A stretch of DNA of 64,000 nucleotides from Verrucomicrobiaceae bacterium (GTDB lineage Bacteria; Verrucomicrobiota; Verrucomicrobiia; Verrucomicrobiales; Verrucomicrobiaceae). Made by a program: the position numbers and the translations under genes. Under the pieces are notes generated by a model. It was not told the origin of the DNA, searched no databases, and was given only the letters and a program-made list of their open reading frames with translations. Below, one piece after another: positions 34,633 to 41,490 of the stretch. The first letter of the stretch is position 1; the number at the start of each line of letters is the position of its first letter. The stretch is taken from positions 372,001 to 436,000 of the forward strand of contig JADJPM010000004.1 in the NCBI GenBank assembly GCA_016713245.1. Direction: 5' to 3'.

Positions 34633-37600
34633 TCATTTCCCGCTCGTCCACTTCGCGGCGTTGATGATGAGCTGCTGGTAGGGCTTCAGGTCGTGCACGC
34701 GGGCATCGTGACCGAGGGCGATGCCGACGACACGCGCTTTCGGATGTTTGGTGATCCAGACGCTGGGGTGCGGCTTTTGGTATTTGTCGCTGTTGCTCGT
34801 TTCGGCGAGGACTTCGATGGGGTTCGTGCCTTCGGGAGCGCCTTCGGCGTTCACGTAGTAGAGCTCGTCTTCGACGGTGAAGCTGGCGGGCACGTCCTTC
34901 ATGACGGGATGATCGGCTTTCACGGCCTTCACATCGAAGGGATGGATCTTGTCGTGGCCGCGGGCACCGCCGCCGACGATTTGGGCGTTGAGCTCGGGCC
35001 AGCCGGAGAAGCCATACCAGGTGCCGGGATGCAGCATGACGATGCCTTTGCCGGCGGCGGCGAATTCGAAGAGTGCTTTGCGATACGCGGCGGTGTCGAA
35101 GAATTTGCGGTTCACGCTGATGATGGCGGCGTCGGCGTTTGCAAGCTCGGCGGCGGCTTGGTCGCGGTCTTCGGTGTAGTGGACGGAGAAGCCGGCGGCT
35201 TTGAGCGTGGCGACATCGGTGGTGCCGAAGAAGTCTTTGAAGTTGTGCGAGGAACCGCCGCCGATGACGAGGACGCGTGTTTTGCCGGCTTCCCATTGCA
35301 CGGGTGTGGCGAGAACGAGCGGGCCATCGCCTTTGCCGCCTTCTTTGGGGCCGGTTTCGGGAGTGATGCGGGCACTCTTGCCCGCATTGGGAGCCCTGCC
35401 TTTGCGGGCAGGAGTGCCCGCATCACTTTTGGGTGCAGCAGGTCCTTTGCCTTCGATGTCCGCGGTCACTGCGATGATGACGGGTGGCGTTTTGTTTCCG
35501 GCGGGGCTTTCGAGGATCAAAGTCTTCGCGACGGCTTTCTTCGTGAGTTCGAGCGTGAGGAGGCGCGGCTCCTGGCCGTCGGCGAGGCCTTCGATGCCTT
35601 TGGAGCCGGGGACTTCGACGGGGCGGATGTAATCGCTGAAGTGGATGCCGTTGAGGAAGGTGAATTCCTCTTTCTCGCCGCCTTCATAGACGACGGTGGC
35701 TTTCAGCGCGGGCGCTTCGTCCTGCACGGCGGGCCAGCCCCAGCCGGAGACGCCGCTGAGGAGTTGCAGACGCTTCGCGGCGACGTTGATGGCCACCTCG
35801 GCCTTCGCGGGGAAGGTCTGCGAGTGGTTGTCTTTGCCGGGGCCGCCTTTGAGCACGATCAAATTGCCACCGGTGGAGCTTTTCGCGGGGTCCTGGATGA
35901 AGAAGGGCACGCCTTCGACCTTGACGTTGCCGAACTTCGTGAGCTTCACCTGGCCGCCGCGAGGATCAGGGCTGGCGAAGAGGCCGTCGCGGCTGTCGGC
36001 GGTGAAAGCATCGGCGAGGTGGAGGATGCGGAACTGCTTCATCGCATCGCCGCAGATGAAGGCGAGGATGTCGCGCAGCGGCTCGGGGCCGAGCGCATCG
36101 AGACCTTCCGGCATGAGGCTGCGGCGGGTGTTTTCGCGCTTGTCGATGTCGCTCTTCGCGATCTCGCGCACACCGACCTGCGTGGCGAGCGTGACGGTGG
36201 CGCTGTTCTCACTGGTGACGACGCCCTGGAGCACTTCGCCCTTCTTCGTTGTGATGTTGAAGGCCCAGAAGCTGGGATCGACCTCGCGGTTCGGATCGAC
36301 GATGTGCACGAGCAGCTCGGCCGGGCCATGCGCCCCCATGCCATCGAGCGGCGGGCCGACGGCGACGCCGATGTCGCCGAGCTTGTGGCAGATGGCGCAG
36401 GCGGCGGTGAAGAGCATTTTGCCCTGCGCGGCGTTTCCAGGCTTCTCGACCTCCGGCACGAGTTTGGCGATGATGGCATCCTTCGCGGCGTTGTTGACCT
36501 TGAAGAGGTCGTTCGCGCGTTTGGCGATCTGTTTGTTCGGATGCGAGCGCAGGCGTGCGACATCGCCAGGGGCAAAAAGGTCGCGTTTCAGCGTTTCAGC
36601 CTTCACCGCGTCCAGAAGCGCGTTGGTGGCCTCCGGACGCTTCAAAACGGCCTCGAACACCATCTGTTGGAGTCTAGGCTTTAGCCGACTCAATGACGCC
36701 ACGAGCGGCCTGGTATCACCACTTTCATCCACCGCTTGAATGATGGCCGCTTGGAGAGCTTCGGGGCTTCCAGAGTCGCCTAAAGGCTGGACTCCAACCT
36801 CCGCGTTCGGTCCTCCCACGGCGATCAATGCCTTCGCGGCACTCACTCGCGCTTCCACCGGCGCAGCGTTGTCGGAAAGCGTGGCGCTGAGCTTGTCGAG
36901 CTGCGCTTTGACCTCGGCAGCGAGCACACCGCCTTTGTCCCACTTCGTCACGAGCGGCAAAGTTGCCGCAGCGAGCGAAGGCTGGCCGAGAAGCTTCTTC
37001 AAAGCCTCCGTGAGCGCCGGAGACATCGCGGGAGCTTCATTCATGCTCGTGGCGATGCCGCGGAGGATGGCGTTCTTCACCGGATCAGCCTTCGCATCGG
37101 CGTTGGCGCAGGCGGTGATGAGTTTTTCGGCATTCGCGGGCAGTGCGGCTGGAAGAAGGGCGCTCACGAAATTGGAAAGCGAGTCCGGAGACGAGGAAGA
37201 CAGTGCGGCTGCAATGACTTCAGCAGGTTTGTCAGCTGCGGCGGCGATGAGAGCGCTGCGGGTCCAGTCATCTTGAGCAGCAGCGAAGTCTTGGAGGAGC
37301 TTTTCACCATTCGCGGCTTGTTTTGCGGCTTCGTAGGCTCGCAAGGCTTGGCTGCCTTGAGCTGGCACCGCTCCACGAGTCACTGTCTCGACTTTTTTCG
37401 GAGCCTTCGCCTCCTTGTGCTGCACTTTCCAGATGCGGCCGTAGTAGTGGTCGCGGTCTGGGCGGACGGCGGCGTTGGCGGGGCCGTGGGTGGGGCCGCG
37501 GGTGTCGTTGTGAATGACGGCCTGATTGCAGAAATCGACGATGTAGAGCGCTCCATCCGGGCCGACACGATTCTCGATGGGGCGGAACCACAGGTTCTGG

Positions 37601-39489
37601 CTGCGGATGAACTCGGTCTGCTCGCGACCAGGCTCACGCTTCGCTTTGTAGGTGACGCCATCGGGCTCGACCATGAAGTGGCTGACGATATTGAGCGTGG
37701 GCTCGGTGGTGAAGTAGCCGTAGTTCCACTTCGCGGGCCAGGCACCGCCTTCATAAATCGCGCAACCGGCGGCGGCAGTGTAGCTGCCAACCTGGTCGAT
37801 CTGCACGTAGGCCTGCTGCTCCCAATGCATGGCCGGATAGGTCGGCTCGCGCGGCAGCATGCCATTCGTGCCGCTCACGCCGGGCAGCTTGCCTTTGGCG
37901 AGCACATACTCCGGCAGCACGACGTGGATGAAGTGATTGCCGCTGGTGGGCTGCGTGTAGAAAACCTGGCCGTCGCTGGTGATGTCGAGGCCCCAGGTAT
38001 TGCCGCCGCGGCTGGCGTATTGCTCAAAGGCGCTGCCGTCCGGCTTGAAGCGCACGACACCGGCTCCGATGGGGCCGAAGCCCTTGCCGCCATCGCCGGA
38101 CTTCACGTCGTCGGTGCTGCTGTAGCCGTGCGTGGCGTAAATCCAGCCGTCGAGGCCCCAACGCATATTGTTGATGACGGCGTGCGTGTCGCGATTGCCG
38201 AGATTCGTGTAGAGCTTGGTGCGCTTGTCGGCCTTGTCGTCGCCGTTGGTGTCCTCGAAGAACCACACATCGGGCGCGGCGCAGACGATGACGCCGTTTT
38301 TGTAAAACACGCTGCTGGTGGCGAGCTCGATCTCGTCGGCGAAGACGGTTTTCTTGTCCATGACGCCGTCGCCGTTCGTGTCGGAGAGGATGGAGACGCA
38401 ATCGAGCGGTTTGCGGTCGTAGTGGCCGGGCTGGTTGGCGCCGCTGTCCTTCCACGCGTCCACATTCGACTGGCGGAGGCCGTTCGGATACTCCGGCGTC
38501 TCGACGACCCACAGGCGGCCTTTTTCATCCCAGTCGATGTTCATCGGCTTGTTGATGAGCGGCTCGGCGGCGACGAGCGAGAGATTGAACTCCGGATGGA
38601 CTTCGAGCGCCTTCGGCAGCTCCTGCGGGCTCGGGCAGCCGCCCTCGACATAACGCAGCGCATCGCCCAACTCGGCCGGTTTGCACAGCTCGTCGATGTT
38701 TTCACGCTTTCCGGCCCAGGCGATGCCGCGCAGGATCAGGGTGCGGATGCCGTTGTGGCTGAAGTTGCGATGGTAATGGCCGGGGATGCAGGTGAAGGCG
38801 CGATACTTGTCCTTCTCATAGGTCCACACCTGCGGTTGGATGTCGTAAATATTGACCGCCTTCTTCTTCGCCACGGCCTCGGCGGCACGTTGCTGCGCCT
38901 CTTTGTTGCCGCCTTTGACCTGTGGGGTGTTCGGCGTGTAGGCGGCGGCGAGGATCTTGGCCTCGGGCAGCAAATCCATGTCGTAGTAGATCTCGTCGTC
39001 GATGTCGAAGTTGCTGATGTCCTTCGTGATCGCGTTGTCGTGATCGGTGAAATAGAGGCTCATCGGGGCCTCCAGCCACTTCGTCTGCCCGAAATGCCAC
39101 GAGCCGCCGATGATGGTCTTGAACCAATCGTGGTCCTTCGACACCGCCGCCGCGTGGATCGTCACCACGCCGCCGCCACGGGCGAGGAACTCCATCAGAT
39201 TCTTCCGCTCGTCGCCGATCTTGATGTTTCCCGCTTCTTGAGCGTGCAGGATGAGTACGTCGGTCTTGTCGAGCTGCTCCTTCGTCGGGAATTCGAGGCT
39301 GCCCTCGCACTTCGCACCGCGTTCATTGAGCATCGGCACCCATTCCTTCAAAAACTGCGGGAAGTCGTGTGCACCAGGGCCGTGGGACTTTTTGCCGGCG
39401 CGGATGAAGACGCGGAGCGGCTCGGCGGCCGTCAGAAGTGAGACGTGAGAAGTGAGAAGTGCCGCTAGAAGGACGAGATGGCGTTTCAT
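34633..39489 (-). CDS. Secreted ThuA - membrane-bound dehydrogenase-like - cytochrome c - ThuA fusion
   Basis: This 1,618-residue exported protein has a leader at 1-22 (HVSLLTAA). About 24-264 is a ThuA-like domain (LRVFIRAGKKSHG...VVTIHAAA...TDHDNAI). About 314-664 is the PVC membrane-bound dehydrogenase domain, a sugar-dehydrogenase-like propeller (PMNIDWDEKGRLWVVETPEYPNG; GPDGALYIVDFCN). About 697-997 is HEAT-like helices. A haem-binding module (CAICH near 1030, VGPPLDGMG, LMPEGLD) is followed by a beta domain at about 1157-1350, then a second ThuA domain from about 1400 to the end. The closest described architecture is the TIGR02604/TIGR02603 family plus ThuA; having ThuA at both ends is unusual. 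It is presumably a periplasmic sugar-oxidising or sugar-binding haem protein. Its start overlaps the nucleotidyltransferase stop (ATGA). Two inverted repeats lie in its coding sequence and a heptamer array in its leader. Confidence 0.88.
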   Translation of the reverse strand: MKRHLVLLAALLTSHVSLLTAAEPLRVFIRAGKKSHGPGAHDFPQFLKEWVPMLNERGAKCEGSLEFPTKEQLDKTDVLILHAQEAGNIKIGDERKNLMEFLARGGGVVTIHAAAVSKDHDWFKTIIGGSWHFGQTKWLEAPMSLYFTDHDNAITKDISNFDIDDEIYYDMDLLPEAKILAAAYTPNTPQVKGGNKEAQQRAAEAVAKKKAVNIYDIQPQVWTYEKDKYRAFTCIPGHYHRNFSHNGIRTLILRGIAWAGKRENIDELCKPAELGDALRYVEGGCPSPQELPKALEVHPEFNLSLVAAEPLINKPMNIDWDEKGRLWVVETPEYPNGLRQSNVDAWKDSGANQPGHYDRKPLDCVSILSDTNGDGVMDKKTVFADEIELATSSVFYKNGVIVCAAPDVWFFEDTNGDDKADKRTKLYTNLGNRDTHAVINNMRWGLDGWIYATHGYSSTDDVKSGDGGKGFGPIGAGVVRFKPDGSAFEQYASRGGNTWGLDITSDGQVFYTQPTSGNHFIHVVLPEYVLAKGKLPGVSGTNGMLPREPTYPAMHWEQQAYVQIDQVGSYTAAAGCAIYEGGAWPAKWNYGYFTTEPTLNIVSHFMVEPDGVTYKAKREPGREQTEFIRSQNLWFRPIENRVGPDGALYIVDFCNQAVIHNDTRGPTHGPANAAVRPDRDHYYGRIWKVQHKEAKAPKKVETVTRGAVPAQGSQALRAYEAAKQAANGEKLLQDFAAAQDDWTRSALIAAAADKPAEVIAAALSSSSPDSLSNFVSALLPAALPANAEKLITACANADAKADPVKNAILRGIATSMNEAPAMSPALTEALKKLLGQPSLAAATLPLVTKWDKGGVLAAEVKAQLDKLSATLSDNAAPVEARVSAAKALIAVGGPNAEVGVQPLGDSGSPEALQAAIIQAVDESGDTRPLVASLSRLKPRLQQMVFEAVLKRPEATNALLDAVKAETLKRDLFAPGDVARLRSHPNKQIAKRANDLFKVNNAAKDAIIAKLVPEVEKPGNAAQGKMLFTAACAICHKLGDIGVAVGPPLDGMGAHGPAELLVHIVDPNREVDPSFWAFNITTKKGEVLQGVVTSENSATVTLATQVGVREIAKSDIDKRENTRRSLMPEGLDALGPEPLRDILAFICGDAMKQFRILHLADAFTADSRDGLFASPDPRGGQVKLTKFGNVKVEGVPFFIQDPAKSSTGGNLIVLKGGPGKDNHSQTFPAKAEVAINVAAKRLQLLSGVSGWGWPAVQDEAPALKATVVYEGGEKEEFTFLNGIHFSDYIRPVEVPGSKGIEGLADGQEPRLLTLELTKKAVAKTLILESPAGNKTPPVIIAVTADIEGKGPAAPKSDAGTPARKGRAPNAGKSARITPETGPKEGGKGDGPLVLATPVQWEAGKTRVLVIGGGSSHNFKDFFGTTDVATLKAAGFSVHYTEDRDQAAAELANADAAIISVNRKFFDTAAYRKALFEFAAAGKGIVMLHPGTWYGFSGWPELNAQIVGGGARGHDKIHPFDVKAVKADHPVMKDVPASFTVEDELYYVNAEGAPEGTNPIEVLAETSNSDKYQKPHPSVWITKHPKARVVGIALGHDARVHDLKPYQQLIINAAKWTSGK
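35363..35426. repeat. Inverted REP-like pair inside the ThuA fusion gene (linker)
   Basis: Arms 35363-35386 and 35403-35426 are reverse complements with one mismatch in 24, separated by 16 nt. Each arm is itself a hairpin (GCGGGCA-CTCT-TGCCCGC). In frame it encodes the Gly/Pro/Arg/Lys-rich linker between the beta domain and the second ThuA domain, about residues 1355-1376. Confidence 0.85.
36666..36798. repeat. Inverted REP-like pair inside the ThuA fusion gene (HEAT region)
   Basis: Arms 36666-36691 and 36773-36798 are reverse complements with 3 mismatches in 26, separated by 81 nt. Each contains GGAG followed by a GGCTTTAGCC-like core. The frame stays open through both arms. Confidence 0.75.
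39431..39465 (+). repeat. 7-nt period array inside the ThuA fusion signal peptide (GTNAGAR type)
   Basis: Units GTCAGAA, GTGAGAC, GTGAGAA, GTGAGAA and a diverged GTGCCGC are in register. Read on the minus strand they encode LLTSHVSLLTA of the leader. The unit is the same as in the arrays at 24663 and 49181. Confidence 0.75.
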
Positions 39490-39977
39490 GGTTGGGTGAT
39501 GTTTTGTTGGATGATTTTTTGGAGAGCGATGACGTCGAGCTGGTCTTTTTCGCGAACGGAACCGGCTTTGCAGTGAATGAGATCCTCGGGGCCGAGGTAG
39601 GGGATGCGGGTGCCTGCGTGATCGAGAAAGCGCAGTCGCGGCTGAAAAACGTGCCACGAGCGACCTCGCAGGCGGGTGAAGAGATCGAGTTCGAACTCCT
39701 CGGCCACTCGCACAGCGCCCTCTTCCGGCGCGAAGTCCTCCAGCGTCAATTCGCGAGCCCAACCCTCACCCCAACCACGCAGCACAGTGAGCAGGCGCTC
39801 GATGTTTTCCGGCGAGTCCTCGACAATGACATCCGCATCGAGCGTGAAACGCGGGTAGCCATTGAAGATGACGGCGAGGCCTCCGACGACGGCGTAATCA
39901 ACTCCCGCTGCGCTGAGCGCGACCAACAACTTTCCGTACTGGGAAAGGCTCTGGCTCTGTTCCTCGGAGATCGGCAT
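39486..39977 (-). CDS. DUF6036/AbiEii-like nucleotidyltransferase
   Basis: This 163-residue protein has a nucleotidyltransferase fold like MNT and AbiEii-type proteins. It has YAVVGGLAVIFNGYPRFTLDADVIV, with the GG motif and the TLDADV segment carrying two Asp of the metal site, a helical middle, then FELDLFTRLRG and FLDHAGTRIPYLGPEDLIHCK. Relatives are toxins of toxin-antitoxin or abortive-infection pairs, or stand-alone enzymes that adenylylate or nucleotidylate a partner. The usual LDxDxxV pattern appears intact. A small overlapping gene lies upstream (39898-40101). Its stop overlaps the start of the ThuA fusion gene (ATGA), an odd coupling of a defence-like gene to a secreted enzyme. Confidence 0.8.
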   Translation of the reverse strand: MPISEEQSQSLSQYGKLLVALSAAGVDYAVVGGLAVIFNGYPRFTLDADVIVEDSPENIERLLTVLRGWGEGWARELTLEDFAPEEGAVRVAEEFELDLFTRLRGRSWHVFQPRLRFLDHAGTRIPYLGPEDLIHCKAGSVREKDQLDVIALQKIIQQNITQP

Positions 39978-40101
39978 GGGGGACTATTTGAGTGAGAAAG
40001 AGCTGCATGTCCTCCACCTGGCGGAGCCGGTCCGCTGCGGTCGCAGCACGGCCCACCACCCGCCGGAGCGGCTGCTGCGTGGGATCGGTGATGGTGTGCA
40101 T
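39898..40101 (-). CDS. Small protein overlapping the nucleotidyltransferase gene (possible partner)
   Basis: This 67-residue reading frame, mostly helical (QQPLRRVVGRAATAADRLRQVEDMQLFLTQIV), overlaps the start of the nucleotidyltransferase by 80 bases. The N-terminal 45 residues look protein-like, while the overlapping C-terminal part is Arg/Pro-rich and may be forced by the other frame. Small genes in this place often encode the antitoxin of nucleotidyltransferase toxins, which is the reason to keep it. It could equally be a false frame. Confidence 0.4.
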   Translation of the reverse strand: MHTITDPTQQPLRRVVGRAATAADRLRQVEDMQLFLTQIVPHADLRGTEPEPFPVRKVVGRAQRSGS

Positions 40102-40209
40102 GGAAGGAGCATAGAGGTGGGCGGGAAAAAAACCAGCACGCGTTCTGGAGTGCGAAGGCTACCGACTTGAACGCTGCTTGGGAAGAGCGTTTTCGCACGG
40201 GGCGCTATC

Positions 40210-40225
40210 TGGGATGCACATCCCA
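40210..40225. promoter_or_regulatory. Palindrome in the divergent promoter region
   Basis: TGGGATG and CATCCCA are perfect inverted heptamers around a 2-nt centre, lying between the divergent small-protein and VWA-protein genes. The size and place fit an operator for a dimeric regulator. There is no further support. Confidence 0.35.
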
Positions 40226-40271
40226 AGAAAAGTGATACGCGGCCGTCTTCCCGGCGTTAAAGCCGATTCCC

Positions 40272-41420
40272 ATGCCAGACGACGAAGACATCCCGGTGGC
40301 CGCGATCGCGGTCGAGGAGCCAGCACCCGCGCCGGTGGTGGCAGCGCCGGTCTCGCGACGTCCAAACGGCTTCGTGAGGCTTTGGCGGCAAATCGGCGTG
40401 GGATCGCTGACGCTGAGCATCCTGCTGCACGCGGGCATTTTGCTCTTCATGGCCTCCTATTTCATTGTGCGGCAGATGACGCCGAAGCAGGTCGATTTCC
40501 TGCCCGGCGGCGGCACTCAGCAGGGGGCGAAGGCCAGCGCCGATCTCGCGGAGAAGGTGCAGGTGAAGCAGCGACAAAAGCTCAGCAAGGTGCTGCCGAT
40601 GCAGCGAGTCGTCGTCAACACTCAGACGGATGTGACGCTGCCGGACATGCCGCTGGATGCCATCGCTTTGCCTGACGTTGGCAGCATGATGGGTGGGAAG
40701 ATGGGCAGCGGAGGCTTCGGCAGCGCAGGGAGCGGGGGCGGCTTTGGAAGTGGCACCGGCATGGGTGGGATGGGCGGCATGACCTTCAAGCCCATCTTCA
40801 TGTTCGGCATGGAGCTGAAGGACGTGAAAAAGATCGCCGTGGTGATGGATGTGTCCCGCTCGATGACCCGCTACCTTCCCATCGTGACCAAGGAACTGGA
40901 TAAGGTGGCCTTTGGCAGCAACCTCGTGCTCTACTTTGGATGCGGCCTCACGGCCGAGACGAAGCAAAACAAGGCGCTCGACAAAACCATCCTCACCACG
41001 GACGACGAATTCAAAACCTACTGGCAGGTGTGGGAGGGCAAAACGCCGCTGAACATGCCCATGGAGGACCGGCGGAAGCTCCAATACGATTCCAGCGTGC
41101 CCATGCCGCTCAAAGACATCTACGAGATGATGGCAAAGCGCAAAAACACCTGGTACATCGACTTCTGCGGCATCACCTACGCATGGACGGCCCTCATGAG
41201 CAAGGAGGTGGAGCAGGCCGACGCCATCTACTGGTTCGCCGACTTTCAGGACAAGGTGACGCCCGACATGATGGACAAGGTCCTCAAGCGTCTCAAAGCC
41301 CGCAAACAGAAGCTCTACATCCACGCCAGTGTGAAAGGCCGCAGCTTTGAGCAGGTGCGTGATGGCCTTGTCATCCCCAGCGGGGGCGAGGTGATCGAGA
41401 CGGAGTTGCCGAAGAAGTGA
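40272..41420 (+). CDS. Membrane-anchored VWA-like protein
   Basis: This 382-residue protein has a Pro/Ala-rich cytoplasmic start, one membrane helix (about 45-65), a Gln/Lys-rich stretch, and a Gly/Met/Ser-rich low-complexity segment at about 140-170 (GSGGFGSAGSGGGFGSG). The C-terminal von Willebrand A-like domain carries a MIDAS-type DVSRSM at about 192-197. The later ADAIYWFADFQD strand fits the fourth MIDAS strand. The helix-plus-linker layout recalls TonB or biopolymer-transport partners, and many Verrucomicrobiota encode such proteins near ExbB/ExbD genes, though none are here. I infer a periplasmic, metal-dependent protein-binding module. A heptamer hairpin follows the stop. Confidence 0.75.
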   Translation: MPDDEDIPVAAIAVEEPAPAPVVAAPVSRRPNGFVRLWRQIGVGSLTLSILLHAGILLFMASYFIVRQMTPKQVDFLPGGGTQQGAKASADLAEKVQVKQRQKLSKVLPMQRVVVNTQTDVTLPDMPLDAIALPDVGSMMGGKMGSGGFGSAGSGGGFGSGTGMGGMGGMTFKPIFMFGMELKDVKKIAVVMDVSRSMTRYLPIVTKELDKVAFGSNLVLYFGCGLTAETKQNKALDKTILTTDDEFKTYWQVWEGKTPLNMPMEDRRKLQYDSSVPMPLKDIYEMMAKRKNTWYIDFCGITYAWTALMSKEVEQADAIYWFADFQDKVTPDMMDKVLKRLKARKQKLYIHASVKGRSFEQVRDGLVIPSGGEVIETELPKK

Positions 41421-41427
41421 AAGGCGG

Positions 41428-41484
41428 GTTTCATGTTTCAGGTTCCAAGTTTCATGATGGAACTTGAAACCTGAAACTCGCAAC
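41428..41484. repeat. Inverted 7-nt array forming a hairpin (GTTTCAW type)
   Basis: Four heptamers (GTTTCAT, GTTTCAG, GTTCCAA, GTTTCAT) from 41428 to 41455 face four complementary ones at 41457-41484. 23 of 28 pairs match, around a single-base loop. It lies between the convergent VWA and DUF1549/DUF1553 genes. The unit matches the array at 1229. Confidence 0.75.
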
Positions 41485-41490
41485 ACCCGC

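Noticed and set aside
34573..39441. Two long plus-strand frames (703 and 722 codons) across the ThuA fusion gene
   Set aside because: They are antisense shadows; the minus strand has continuous recognised domains over the same bases.
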